Both the position numbers and the translations under genes were made by a program. DNA of 64,000 nucleotides from an uncultured Rickettsiales bacterium (GTDB lineage: Bacteria > Pseudomonadota > Alphaproteobacteria > Micavibrionales > GCA-2720935), in the NCBI GenBank assembly GCA_950054255.1, contig CATLOR010000004.1, forward strand, positions 62,001 to 126,000, written 5' to 3'. This document shows, piece after piece, positions 1 to 9,663 of this stretch; within the stretch, counting starts at the first letter, position 1; each line of letters begins with the position of its first letter. Below the pieces are notes generated by a model. It did not search any database. It saw only the letters and a program-made list of their open reading frames with translations, and was not told the DNA's origin.

Positions 1-2250
1 ATTATGGATAGCCCTTCTATTACGCCATTAGAAATCAATATCTATAACAGGATCAATCTGTTCGCTCAAAATGAACTTTTAACAGCGCTAGATATGGTTG
101 TTCATGCATATGAACAAGATTCAGTAGAACGTATTCAGTTTTTAAAACGCATTGAGCTCATGGTTTTGATAACCATATTAATGGTACTTTTTCTTGAAGG
201 TTTTATTATTTTTAGACCTATGGTTAAACAGATTAAAAATCATATTAAGAATTTAGAGAAAACAAATAAAAAGCTAGAAGAGGCTAATCATCATAAAAGT
301 GAGTTCTTGGCGATTATGAGCCATGAAATCAGGACACCGATGAGCGGTATTATTGGAATGGTATCTCTTTTGCTAGATACGAATGTCCGAGGCAAGCCCA
401 GACATTTTGCTACAACAATTAAAAAATCAGCACAATCATTGTTGGATATTATCAACGACATTTTGGATATTTCAAAAATAGAAGCGAACCGTCTGGAAAT
501 GGAAGAAAAACCATTTGATGTTATTTCTGTTTTACGTGATGTGGTTGGGTTAATGATTGTCCGTGCAAATGAAAAAGGGATCGATTTGATTTGTAACGTT
601 GATGAAAATGGTCATTATACAGTTATGGGTGATGCCATGCGATACCGTCAGGTGTTGTTTAATTTGATCGGGAATGCGATTAAATTTACGGAAACAGGTT
701 ATGTTGCCGTTGATATTGAAGAAGTTGATAAAGATAATTTAGAAAACGCCTTGATCAAAGTCACTGTTAAAGATACAGGCATTGGTATTCCTGAAAAAGA
801 CCAAGCGTCGATCTTTGAGCAATTTAAACAAGCGAATAATGGGTCAGAGAAGAATATTACAGGAACAGGCCTAGGTTTAGCGATTTGTAAGAAACTTGTT
901 TCTATGATGCATGGCGATATGGGAGTAACAAGCATTGAAGGTGCAGGGAGTAGTTTTTGGTTTACCGTTAAATTGCCAAAAGTATTTTGCGATGAAAGTC
1001 TATCGGGCACTGAATTTTTAGACAAATCTTTGGAAGATGTAAAAGTTCTACTTGTGGATACAGATGAAGTTAGCCGTATGGTTTTATATGAACAATTAGT
1101 TGCAGAGAAAATGATTGTTAGGCAGGCAACGAGAGGTGAAATGACATTATCGATGATTGCGAAAGCGCATGCTGAAAAACGGCCTTTTAACTGTGTTATT
1201 CTGGATCCTTCTATTGATGATATAGAGGCTTCTTCTATTGCTCATGCAATCTCATCAGATGAAAAATATGCAGATCTTGTGCTTATTGCATATGGTTCTA
1301 AAATTGACATCGAATCTAAAGAAAAGTTAAAAAAATCGGGATTTTCTATCGTTATTGATAAGCCTTGCCCTCGTCAATATTTGATCAATTCTATGAAGGA
1401 ATTTTTAGGGGACTATGAAAATATAGCAAAGAGAGAAGCTCTTTCATCCGATATAGATGAAGATTATCAAGTTTTATTCCCGGATGTTAATATATTGGTT
1501 GCAGAAGATGATGTTACAAATCAAGAAGTTATCAAAACAATGTTAGAGATGATGAAATGTAATGTTGTGATCGCACCAAATGGAAAAAGAGCTGCTGAAG
1601 AAGCGCGGATTAAAGATTTTGATATTATTTTTATGGATATAAATATGCCTATTATGAATGGGTATCAAGCTTCTCAAGTCATAAAAATGGCTATGGATGA
1701 AAATGAAATTTTGAATGTGCCAATTATCGCAATGACCGCAAATATTGATCATAAAGATATTGAACGTTATAAAATCTCTGGGATGAGTGGGCATGTGTTA
1801 AAACCTGTTTCTAGGCGCGAATATATCCGTATTTTGACTCAGTTCTTGCCAGAGAAAAGAGTGCAAGTTATTGAAGATGAACAAGGCGTTGTGAAAATCC
1901 AAGATGGTAGTTCAGATCATATAGATTTTATTATGATGAATGAGATGAAAGAATTACTAGGGCAAGCATTTGAAACCTTTATCGATAACTATCTTAAAGC
2001 ATCGCAAGACTATATGAATGCGATTAATGTTGGTGTTAAAGAAAGAGATCGTGAAATGATCCGATCGGCGGCGCACCCTTTAAAATCGTCATCTAAACAA
2101 GTGGGGGCTAAGCATGTTGGTTCTATCGCTGAGGTAATCGAAAAGAAAATTATGACGGTTGATGTTTCAGAAATTCATGCTGAAATAACGGAACTAGAAG
2201 ATAGTTATAAACAGTTAAAAAGCCTGCTTGAACAGCATAAAAAAATATAG
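1..2250 (+). CDS. Hybrid sensor histidine kinase with two receiver domains and HPt (5' partial)
   Basis: The frame is open to the window edge, so the N-terminal sensor part is probably cut off; residues are counted from the in-frame ATG at 4. A membrane segment lies at about 51-70 and is followed by a short coiled linker. The HisKA H-box carries phospho-acceptor His107. The HATPase domain has its N-box near 219, DTGIGIP near 258 and GTGLGLAI near 287. A first receiver-like domain (about 347-470) has an altered acidic pocket (VDTDE) but keeps an Asp and a Lys. A second receiver (about 494-615) looks intact, with an acidic pair near 502, Asp545 and Lys600. A C-terminal HPt domain holds His691. 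The layout resembles BarA/ArcB-type phosphorelay kinases, which pass phosphate His-Asp-His to a separate regulator. Its partner and stimulus cannot be told from here. The stop codon directly abuts the stop of the convergent gmhA. Confidence 0.9.
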   Translation: MMDSPSITPLEINIYNRINLFAQNELLTALDMVVHAYEQDSVERIQFLKRIELMVLITILMVLFLEGFIIFRPMVKQIKNHIKNLEKTNKKLEEANHHKSEFLAIMSHEIRTPMSGIIGMVSLLLDTNVRGKPRHFATTIKKSAQSLLDIINDILDISKIEANRLEMEEKPFDVISVLRDVVGLMIVRANEKGIDLICNVDENGHYTVMGDAMRYRQVLFNLIGNAIKFTETGYVAVDIEEVDKDNLENALIKVTVKDTGIGIPEKDQASIFEQFKQANNGSEKNITGTGLGLAICKKLVSMMHGDMGVTSIEGAGSSFWFTVKLPKVFCDESLSGTEFLDKSLEDVKVLLVDTDEVSRMVLYEQLVAEKMIVRQATRGEMTLSMIAKAHAEKRPFNCVILDPSIDDIEASSIAHAISSDEKYADLVLIAYGSKIDIESKEKLKKSGFSIVIDKPCPRQYLINSMKEFLGDYENIAKREALSSDIDEDYQVLFPDVNILVAEDDVTNQEVIKTMLEMMKCNVVIAPNGKRAAEEARIKDFDIIFMDINMPIMNGYQASQVIKMAMDENEILNVPIIAMTANIDHKDIERYKISGMSGHVLKPVSRREYIRILTQFLPEKRVQVIEDEQGVVKIQDGSSDHIDFIMMNEMKELLGQAFETFIDNYLKASQDYMNAINVGVKERDREMIRSAAHPLKSSSKQVGAKHVGSIAEVIEKKIMTVDVSEIHAEITELEDSYKQLKSLLEQHKKI

Positions 2251-2892
2251 TTAGCTTGCTTTTAACAAAAGGTCATTACTAATCTGATAATCGGTTTCAA
2301 AATTTGGTTCTTGAATATAGCCAAGAGCAATTTCTAGGGCGCCAATTAACATCTGACCAAGCATGATGTGCATTTCTTGAATGCGTGCTGTTGTATTTGA
2401 TGGCACGATCAAGATGTGATCACAAAGAGGTGGCATCTTACCTCCATCACGACCAGAAAACCCAATGGTTGTAACACCCATTTTACGCGCTTCTTCAAAA
2501 GCAAGATTGACGTTTTTGCTGTTTCCTGAGGTTGAAATACCAATTGCGATATCTCCGGGTTTTGCTAAAGCTTCAATTTGACGAGAAAACACATAATCAT
2601 AACCAAAATCATTCGCACCAGCTGTGATCGCTGATGTATCTGTTGTTAAGGCGATTGCTGCGATCGCTTTGCGTTCTTTATTGTACTTGATTGTACATTC
2701 TGTTGCTAAATGCTGACAGTCAGCAGCGCTTCCGCCATTTCCAAAAAAGATAATTTTTCCACCATTTTCAATACACTCTACGCATGCTTTTGTAATCTCT
2801 GTAAAAGGGGTTTCCAAGGATGTGATTGTTTTTTGGATTGTATCCAAATGTTCTAATGTTTCGTACGTAAAGAATTTATTTAGATCTAGCAT
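2251..2892 (-). CDS. gmhA: Phosphoheptose isomerase (SIS domain, GmhA type)
   Basis: A 213-residue single SIS-domain protein, slightly longer than typical GmhA (~195). The family converts D-sedoheptulose 7-phosphate to D-glycero-D-manno-heptose 7-phosphate, the first step towards the LPS inner-core heptose, in the cytosol. Visible signatures are the phosphosugar loop FFGNGGSAADCQH near residue 49, the conserved Glu in TECTIKY, the STSGNSKN loop, and the late IQEMHIM segment whose His matches the catalytic His of E. coli GmhA. The ATG at 2890-2892 is preceded only by a weak AAGG. It is divergent from the glutamate dehydrogenase gene. No other heptose gene is nearby, so a DiaA-like SIS protein is the main alternative, but the Glu and His favour GmhA. 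Confidence 0.85.
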   Translation of the reverse strand: MLDLNKFFTYETLEHLDTIQKTITSLETPFTEITKACVECIENGGKIIFFGNGGSAADCQHLATECTIKYNKERKAIAAIALTTDTSAITAGANDFGYDYVFSRQIEALAKPGDIAIGISTSGNSKNVNLAFEEARKMGVTTIGFSGRDGGKMPPLCDHILIVPSNTTARIQEMHIMLGQMLIGALEIALGYIQEPNFETDYQISNDLLLKAS

Positions 2893-2991
2893 GCTATGAA
2901 TACCTTAAGGATTGAAAACGTTAACTTTTAGTCACTATGGAGAAGAGCAAACTATATGTCAATCTGATTTTAAAAGGAAGATGTTTATATA

Positions 2992-3019
2992 ATGACAATT
3001 TGTATTTATCTGGTACAAT
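2992..3019 (+). promoter_or_regulatory. Candidate sigma70-type promoter for the glutamate dehydrogenase gene
   Basis: ATGACA (2992-2997) and TACAAT (3014-3019) are separated by 16 bp. Each hexamer differs from the housekeeping consensus at one position. The predicted start near 3026 would leave an ~80-nt leader. This is a prediction by eye only. Confidence 0.45.
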
Positions 3020-3036
3020 GTAAAACAATCTTAATG

Positions 3037-3054
3037 AATATGTGTTCACATATT
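3037..3054. repeat. Perfect inverted repeat in the glutamate dehydrogenase leader
   Basis: AATATGTG and CACATATT are separated by TT, giving an 18-bp near-continuous palindrome just downstream of the predicted promoter. It could be an operator or an mRNA hairpin. It does not match the CRP or FNR consensus spacing. Confidence 0.5.
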
Positions 3055-3108
3055 TGTTTTAATCAAAATAAAAAAGTTCAAATAGCATTTAGTAGGTAGG
3101 TTTTGACC

Positions 3109-6100
3109 ATGTCTGTTGAGTCACATAAAACAATTAAAAAAGACAAAATTCAACAATGTTTAACTGATATATTGGGACGACATAAAGTTAAGAACCAGAA
3201 ATTGTTCTCTAGCTTTTTCAAGCTTTTCTTTAGGAATGCGCCCTATGGTGATATCCAAGATTGGACAAGTGACCATATGTTTGAGGTTGCTCATTCAGTT
3301 TACGAATTTTCACAAAAAAAAGAAACACCTTATAAATTACGCGTTATCAATCGAGCATGGCCACATGAGGCTGGGAATGCAGGTTGCACAGTGATCGAAG
3401 TGATGGCTGTGAATGTACCTTTCTTAATTGACTCAATCACAGAAGAATTGAATAGCAGAGGATTGGCAATCGAATTTATTGTTCATCCAATGATGGAAGT
3501 GACACGCAAGAAAAATGTTTTAGAACAGGTTTCTGAATTCAACTTGGACTCCCAACGAGAACAATCAGAAGCGTTTATCCATATTCAACTTGTGCGTCAG
3601 GTTGCTGCGAGCACTGTTTCTGATCTTGAGCAAACACTGGATCGTATTTTATCAGATGTTTTAGCCGCGACAAGTGATTGGCGATTAATGCTGGCTGAGA
3701 TGGAGCGCATCCACGGAGAGCTTTTAGCTGCGAAATTAAGAATAGATTATGATGATAGCTTTACAGAAGATGAATATATTGAGGCAATCTCTTTATTGGA
3801 TTATTTGAAAGATAATCATTTTACCCTTTTAGGAGCGCGTGAATATTTATTTGATAAATCAGGTAAGACAATTTTAAAAGCACAATCAGGTCTTGGTGTT
3901 TTAAGAGATGATGCGGTTGTGATCTTTGATGGTTTCAGAGATAGCTCAGATTTGCCGCCAGAGGTTGTTAAATTTAGACAGAGTAAAAACCCAATTGCGG
4001 TCCGAAAATCAACACAACGTTCAAGTGTTCACAGAGCTGTTCCTATGGATGTTATCTTTATTAAAAAATATGATAATAAAGGTGAAGTGATTGGTGAATA
4101 CGCCTTTATTGGACTATTTACATCTGTTGTGTATGCACAAAGTGTTATGGATGTGCCTTTCATTAAGGCCAAAGCAAAACGGATTTTAGATCAATCTGAA
4201 TTTAGACCTCAGACACATGACTATAAAGCCCTTGTTGATATTTTGGAAAAATATCCGCGCGATGAAATGTTCCAATCACGAACAGATCATATTTTTGAAA
4301 CATCTCTGCGTATTCTGGAATTAAAAGAAAGACAGCGTGTTTCTGTGTTTTATAGATGTGATGATTTTCAAAGATTTATTAATTTCATGGTTTATGTACC
4401 AAGAGATCACTTTGGAACGTCACTCAGATTGAGAATTCAACATTATTTAGAAAAAGTAACAGGCGGAAAATGTCAAAATTTCTTCACCACATTGGGAGAG
4501 AGTTCTCTTGCGCGTGTGATTTATATTTTCAAGACAGAGAATGCGCAGGATATAAAATTAGATGTTACAAAGATTGAAACAGACATCAAGATTATGACGC
4601 GCTCATGGATTGATAGTCTTCGCTATGATTTAATCCGCGTATTTGGCCAAGAACATGGCGCAGAATTAGGGAAAAAATATAAGCATGCTTTCCCAAAAGC
4701 ATATCAAGCAAGTACGTTAACGGAGAGTGCGATATGTGATATTCGAAAAATTGAAGAGCTTGAGGCAAATGGTACAATTACACTAGAACTGTATCAAACA
4801 AAAGAAGAGGGCGATGATTATGGTTTGAAGATCTATCATAAAGACTCTCCTATTGGACTTTCTGCGATCTTGCCAATATTAGAAAATATGGGGCTTTATA
4901 TTATTACGGAAGAACCGCACCGAGTTGTTTTAGGTGAAGGGGATGATGAACGTATGATTTGGATGCATAACTTTCTCATTCGCTCGCGCCAAGAAGATGT
5001 GATTGATGTGAAAGCGATTAAAGAAAATTTTGAAAAAGCATTCATTGATATTTGGCATGGCGCGAAAGCAAATGATGGTCTGAATGCGCTCGTTATTAAA
5101 AAAGGATTATCCGTTGATCAAGTTGGTATCTTGCGTGTTTATGCGCGTTATTTAAAACAAGCGATCTCTTCGCTTAGCCGTGGCTTTGTTCAAGAAACAT
5201 TATGTGCGTACCCTGATATGGCTGAATTGTTTGTTGAATATTTCTCAACGAAGTTTGAGCCTGTTTTTAAGGGAAGCCGTGAAACGAAATTAAGTGATCT
5301 TTGCCAGCAAATCGAGGAAGGGTTTGTTCAGGTATCAACATTAGCAGAAGATAATGTCTTACGAGGCATATATCAAACAATGGCCCATACGCTTCGTACA
5401 AACTATTATCAAGGCGAAGGGCGGGATTATGTATCTGTAAAATTAAAAAGTGAAAGCATCGATATCCTACCTCTTCCACGTCCTTATCGAGAAATATTTG
5501 TGTATTCTCCTTATGTTGAAGGGGTTCACTTGCGTGGAGGTGCTATTGCACGCGGTGGTTTGCGATGGTCTGATCGTGTTGATGATTATAGAACAGAAGT
5601 CTTGGGCTTAATGAAAGCGCAGATGGTTAAGAATGCCGTAATTGTTCCTGTTGGGTCGAAAGGTGGTTTTATTTGTAAAAAAATGCCCAAAGATGCTTCT
5701 CGTGATGATATGCAGCGTGAAGCGATTAGATGCTATCAAACTTTTATCTCTGGGTTACTCGATTTAACAGATAACTTGGTTAAAGATAAGATTGTACAGC
5801 CTTCTAATGTCATACCTTATGATGATGTTGATCCGTACCTCGTTGTGGCGGCGGATAAAGGAACAGCGACATTTTCTGATATTGCGAATGGAAAATCAGA
5901 TGCTTATGGATTCTGGTTGGAAGATGCTTTTGCATCTGGTGGTTCTGCTGGTTACGATCATAAGAAGATGGGGATTACAGCAAAAGGCGCTTGGGAATGT
6001 GTGAAAAGACATTTCAGAGAAGTGGGGAAGAATATCCAAGAAGAAGATTTTTCAGTTGTTGGTGTCGGTGATATGAGCGGTGATGTTTTTGGGAATGGGA

Positions 6101-7962
6101 TGTTGTTGTCAAAACATATTCGATTGCTAGCAGCATTTAACCATATGCATATATTTGTTGATCCCACCCCAGATGCGGCTTCTTCGTGGGAAGAACGCCA
6201 GCGCATGTTTAATTTACCACGTTCAACATGGATGGATTACGATCAATCTAAGTTGTCAAAAGGTGGAATGATCTATGATCGTTCGGCTAAATCGTTGGAA
6301 TTAACACCAGAAATTCAAGAGTGTTTTGGTATTAAGAAAAAACAAGTGACACCAACCGAACTCATGAAAATTATTCTTAAGAGCAAAGTTGAATTACTTT
6401 GGTTTGGCGGTATTGGTACCTATATTAAAAGCGAAGAAGAAAGTCATCTTGATGTTGGTGATAGAGCAAATGATATGTTGCGTATTAACGGGGGTGATGT
6501 TCAAGCAAGTGTGATTGGTGAAGGCGCAAACCTTGGTGTTACTCAAAGAGGGCGTATTGAGTTTGCTAAAAAAGGCGGACGTTTGAATGCTGATTTCGTT
6601 GATAATTCAGGTGGTGTTGATTGCTCTGACCATGAAGTGAATATTAAAATTCTCCTCTCAAGTGTGATGAGTAAAGGTAAAATGAAGATCGAACAACGGA
6701 ATAAATTGCTTGAAAAAATGGAAGAGGAGGTTTCGACACTCGTTCTTAGGAATAACTATCAACAAACACAAGCGATTAGTCTTTCTGAAGCAAAAGCAGC
6801 GAATTACATAGAAACACATGGGTCTTTAATTCGCTCCTTGGAAAAGAAAAGCATGTTGAATAGAGAAGTTGAATTTTTACCATCTGAAGAAGAAATTCAA
6901 GAACGTGTGCAGAATAAAAAAGGTCTAACACGTCCTGAGCTTGCGATTTTAACATCATATTCAAAGATTAAGCTTTTCAATGATTTATTAGAAAGCGACT
7001 TTATTAATAATGAAGCTTTAAATGAGTCATGGCTCAAAACATATTTTCCGACAGAAATCCAGAAAAGCTATGAAAAAGAGATCCTTTCTCATAGATTGAA
7101 AAACCAAATCATTGCAACAGAACTCGCAGGGTCACTTGTTAATCGTATGGGGTTTGCGTTTGTGAAGATGAAGATGGATAAGACCGGCATGAGTGCAGAT
7201 GCAATTGCGCGTGCTTATGTGATTGTAAAAGAGATTTGTGATTTGAATCAGTATTGGGCAAAGATCGAAGCACTTGATAATCATATAGATACCAACATTC
7301 AATATGAGTTATTAATTGATGTAACACGTTTGGCAGATCGTTTAATTAATTGGTTCTTGTTAAATGATGATGGTACAGAAAGCATTGATAAGATTGTTGT
7401 AACATATAAGCCTGCGATGGATATTTTGAAGCAATCAATTTCATCTGTCTTAATTGGGGAAACGAAACGCTCAATCCAAAGACGTAATAGACAATTCGAA
7501 AAAGCTGGGATTGAGAGTGCTTTAGCTGAGAGCCTTGCATTGTTGCCTGTTTTAGGGGCTTCTTTTGAAATGATCCGTTTATCACAAGAGTCAAAAGCAG
7601 ATGTTTTAACAGTTGCGAAACATTATTTTGTTCTGGGTAATAGGTTGTCACTTGATTGGATTAGAGATCAAGGGAAATTACTGAAAATGGATGATTATTG
7701 GCAGGCTATTGCGGTTAATGGCATGATTGATGACCTTTATTCTGCTCAAGCATATATTATTCGACAAGTCATTCAAGATGAGAAAAAAGCGATGAAAAAA
7801 GGTGAGGAGCCTAAAAAGATTATTGCTCGTTGGATGAATGGTCATGAAACATTTGTTTTACAATTTGATGAACATATGGCGATGATGAAGCGTTTAAACA
7901 ATATTAATTTAGCACATCTAACAATTGCGGCTCAAAAAATTCGTCATTTAGGTGATTTTTAA
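3109..7962 (+). CDS. NAD-specific glutamate dehydrogenase, large ~180 kDa class
   Basis: At 1,617 residues this matches the giant GDH class known from Pseudomonas, Streptomyces and Caulobacter. It deaminates glutamate to 2-oxoglutarate and ammonium with NAD, mainly in catabolism, in the cytosol. The N-terminal ~700 residues are the long ACT-like and helical extension typical of this class. The catalytic core begins around residue 800 with GGLRWSDR, followed by a Lys-rich segment near 835-850 (MKAQMVKNA, VGSKGGF). The dinucleotide-binding region contains VVGVGDMSGDVFGNG. I chose ATG 3109 because AGGTAGG sits nine bases upstream; an in-frame TTG at 3103 is less likely. It is monocistronic, and its stop overlaps the ubiA stop by 4 nt. 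The size class is a firm call. Confidence 0.97.
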   Translation: MSVESHKTIKKDKIQQCLTDILGRHKVKNQKLFSSFFKLFFRNAPYGDIQDWTSDHMFEVAHSVYEFSQKKETPYKLRVINRAWPHEAGNAGCTVIEVMAVNVPFLIDSITEELNSRGLAIEFIVHPMMEVTRKKNVLEQVSEFNLDSQREQSEAFIHIQLVRQVAASTVSDLEQTLDRILSDVLAATSDWRLMLAEMERIHGELLAAKLRIDYDDSFTEDEYIEAISLLDYLKDNHFTLLGAREYLFDKSGKTILKAQSGLGVLRDDAVVIFDGFRDSSDLPPEVVKFRQSKNPIAVRKSTQRSSVHRAVPMDVIFIKKYDNKGEVIGEYAFIGLFTSVVYAQSVMDVPFIKAKAKRILDQSEFRPQTHDYKALVDILEKYPRDEMFQSRTDHIFETSLRILELKERQRVSVFYRCDDFQRFINFMVYVPRDHFGTSLRLRIQHYLEKVTGGKCQNFFTTLGESSLARVIYIFKTENAQDIKLDVTKIETDIKIMTRSWIDSLRYDLIRVFGQEHGAELGKKYKHAFPKAYQASTLTESAICDIRKIEELEANGTITLELYQTKEEGDDYGLKIYHKDSPIGLSAILPILENMGLYIITEEPHRVVLGEGDDERMIWMHNFLIRSRQEDVIDVKAIKENFEKAFIDIWHGAKANDGLNALVIKKGLSVDQVGILRVYARYLKQAISSLSRGFVQETLCAYPDMAELFVEYFSTKFEPVFKGSRETKLSDLCQQIEEGFVQVSTLAEDNVLRGIYQTMAHTLRTNYYQGEGRDYVSVKLKSESIDILPLPRPYREIFVYSPYVEGVHLRGGAIARGGLRWSDRVDDYRTEVLGLMKAQMVKNAVIVPVGSKGGFICKKMPKDASRDDMQREAIRCYQTFISGLLDLTDNLVKDKIVQPSNVIPYDDVDPYLVVAADKGTATFSDIANGKSDAYGFWLEDAFASGGSAGYDHKKMGITAKGAWECVKRHFREVGKNIQEEDFSVVGVGDMSGDVFGNGMLLSKHIRLLAAFNHMHIFVDPTPDAASSWEERQRMFNLPRSTWMDYDQSKLSKGGMIYDRSAKSLELTPEIQECFGIKKKQVTPTELMKIILKSKVELLWFGGIGTYIKSEEESHLDVGDRANDMLRINGGDVQASVIGEGANLGVTQRGRIEFAKKGGRLNADFVDNSGGVDCSDHEVNIKILLSSVMSKGKMKIEQRNKLLEKMEEEVSTLVLRNNYQQTQAISLSEAKAANYIETHGSLIRSLEKKSMLNREVEFLPSEEEIQERVQNKKGLTRPELAILTSYSKIKLFNDLLESDFINNEALNESWLKTYFPTEIQKSYEKEILSHRLKNQIIATELAGSLVNRMGFAFVKMKMDKTGMSADAIARAYVIVKEICDLNQYWAKIEALDNHIDTNIQYELLIDVTRLADRLINWFLLNDDGTESIDKIVVTYKPAMDILKQSISSVLIGETKRSIQRRNRQFEKAGIESALAESLALLPVLGASFEMIRLSQESKADVLTVAKHYFVLGNRLSLDWIRDQGKLLKMDDYWQAIAVNGMIDDLYSAQAYIIRQVIQDEKKAMKKGEEPKKIIARWMNGHETFVLQFDEHMAMMKRLNNINLAHLTIAAQKIRHLGDF

Positions 7963-8861
7963 AAAGGGCTTAAAGAGAAGAGCGCCGCAGAGAATATTAA
8001 AGCACCACAGGTGATATTGGATTTAAAAATAGCTAAGCTTGATGCTTGGCTCTCCATATCCCATTGGCGTATTTGCCAGATCATATGAAGAAATGGCAAT
8101 GCAATTAGAAAAGTCTGGAAAGCTAAATTAAGGCATAAAAGAGAGAGTAAATAGCATACGCCAACGGCTAGTTTTCCATGGTGTTCAAATAAGAGCGCGG
8201 TTGATTTAATACCGATTTTTTCATCATCTTTTTTATCTTGATAGGCATAGATTGTATCATAGCCAATTGTCCAAAATAAGCACCCCAGATAGAGTAGTAA
8301 TGGTTTCCAGCTCAAAGCTTCATAATAACTGGTCCACCCAAGCAAAGCGCCCCAGTTAAATGTAAATCCTAAAACAAGTTGAGGCCAATAAGTTACACGC
8401 TTCGCCAGCGGGTATAAGATAACAGGAACAAGTCCTAAAGCACCAAGAGCGATCGTGTATAAATTAAATTGTATTAAAACTAAAAACCCTAATATAAGGA
8501 GGATAATGACTGTTATGAAAGCCTGTATGCGTGTTAATGCTCCAGATGCTAACGGTCTAGAGGCGGTGCGCTCAACGGCTTTATCAAGATCTTTGTCCCA
8601 TAAATCATTAATTACACAACCACAGCTACGCATGATAAACGCACCAATCGCGAAATAAAAATACGGCATAAGGCTTTTCAAAGAGAGAGCCTGGTCATTA
8701 AAAGTTAAGCTATAAGAAAACCAGCAAGGGAATAAAAGCAACCATGTGCCAATAGGGCGATCAAGGCGCATCAGATAGGCAAAAGGATGCCAAGAAGTTG
8801 GTAGAAAATGAAACCAACTTTTCGCTTTGATATCGGTAAATTTTTTATTCTGTTGTGTCAT
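7959..8861 (-). CDS. ubiA: 4-hydroxybenzoate polyprenyltransferase UbiA
   Basis: This is an integral membrane aromatic prenyltransferase of about 300 residues with many hydrophobic helices. It attaches the polyprenyl tail to 4-hydroxybenzoate in ubiquinone synthesis. Both Asp-rich Mg-diphosphate motifs are visible, NDLWDKDLD in the first half and YQDKKDDEK in the second. The segment LDRPIGTWLL near the N-terminus is the usual UbiA start block. I prefer ATG 8861; a TTG at 8897 would add 12 unconserved residues and lie almost on the divergent rsmE start. A TATTAT box just upstream of 8861 suggests a short or absent leader. The ubiA/rsmE pairing is common in alphaproteobacteria. Confidence 0.95.
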   Translation of the reverse strand: MTQQNKKFTDIKAKSWFHFLPTSWHPFAYLMRLDRPIGTWLLLFPCWFSYSLTFNDQALSLKSLMPYFYFAIGAFIMRSCGCVINDLWDKDLDKAVERTASRPLASGALTRIQAFITVIILLILGFLVLIQFNLYTIALGALGLVPVILYPLAKRVTYWPQLVLGFTFNWGALLGWTSYYEALSWKPLLLYLGCLFWTIGYDTIYAYQDKKDDEKIGIKSTALLFEHHGKLAVGVCYLLSLLCLNLAFQTFLIALPFLHMIWQIRQWDMESQASSLAIFKSNITCGALIFSAALFSLSPF

Positions 8862-8920
8862 TTTATTAGATGTATAATATAACGGCACGTTATTCAAAAG
8901 ATTATTTTAAGAGATATTGA

Positions 8921-9634
8921 ATGCATAGTTTAAAAAATATCAGATTATATATAAATGCTTCTTTGTGTATGGGGGATGAGCTAGAACTTTCACCAGAGCA
9001 TTCTCATTATTTGGTTAATGTCATGCGGTTAGAACAAAATGATGCTATCCGTTTATTTAATGAGAAAGAGGGTGAATATAAAGCCGTTCTCATTAAACCG
9101 CATAAGAAAAAAACATGTGTTTTAATAGCTGATAAATTAAGAGAGCCAAAACATTCTCCAGAGCTGCATTTATATCTGACACCGTTAAAAAAACAGGCGC
9201 AATCATATGCGATAGAAAAAGCAGTTGAATGTGGAGCGACCCATATTCATTTTATTCAAACGGATTATACAGATCACACAAAAGTAAATATTGGGCGTTT
9301 ACAAGCAACAGCAATTGAAGCAGCCGAACAATGTAGGCGCTTTGATATTCCCAAGATCTTTGACGTGGTTACATTGGATAAGGTTTTAACCTCATGGCCT
9401 GATAATCAGGTTTTATATCTAGCCGCAGAAGATGGTCGAGGCGTGACGTTCTCAAAAATGACCAAGTCCCAAGCAATACCAGCTCTCATGATTGGCCCAG
9501 AGGGTGGCTTCTCCAAAGATGAATTTGAAAAACTAGCCTCATTCCCCTCAACATCCTTTATAAGTTTGGGGGATAATATTTTAAGAGCTGAAACGGCTGT
9601 TGTCGTTGGCCTTTCACAAATTAACTTGACATAA
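8921..9634 (+). CDS. rsmE: 16S rRNA (uracil1498-N3)-methyltransferase RsmE
   Basis: A 237-residue SPOUT-class methyltransferase that methylates U1498 of 16S rRNA using S-adenosylmethionine. The knot region carries the diagnostic MIGPEGGFSKDE near residue 190 and LGDNILRAETAV near 220; LYLTPLKK and the VECGATHI segment are also typical. Length is normal. It is divergent from ubiA. In many alphaproteobacteria gshA follows, but here two unrecognised paralogues occupy that place. Confidence 0.95.
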   Translation: MHSLKNIRLYINASLCMGDELELSPEHSHYLVNVMRLEQNDAIRLFNEKEGEYKAVLIKPHKKKTCVLIADKLREPKHSPELHLYLTPLKKQAQSYAIEKAVECGATHIHFIQTDYTDHTKVNIGRLQATAIEAAEQCRRFDIPKIFDVVTLDKVLTSWPDNQVLYLAAEDGRGVTFSKMTKSQAIPALMIGPEGGFSKDEFEKLASFPSTSFISLGDNILRAETAVVVGLSQINLT

Positions 9635-9642
9635 TTATGTAA
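9626..9642. promoter_or_regulatory. TTGACATAATTATGT motif upstream of the first paralogue
   Basis: A TTGACA hexamer overlaps the rsmE stop. It runs into the perfect 12-bp palindrome ACATAATTATGT (9629-9640). TATAGG (9647-9652, 15 bp spacing) is a possible -10. The same first ten bases, TTGACATAAT, occur upstream of the second paralogue and in the acnA-pykA interval. Confidence 0.35.
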
Positions 9643-9663
9643 ATAATATAGGGTTCTATCACT

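Noticed and set aside
699..1025. Open frame of 108 codons antisense to the hybrid kinase
   Set aside because: It mirrors the conserved HATPase coding sequence and has no independent support.
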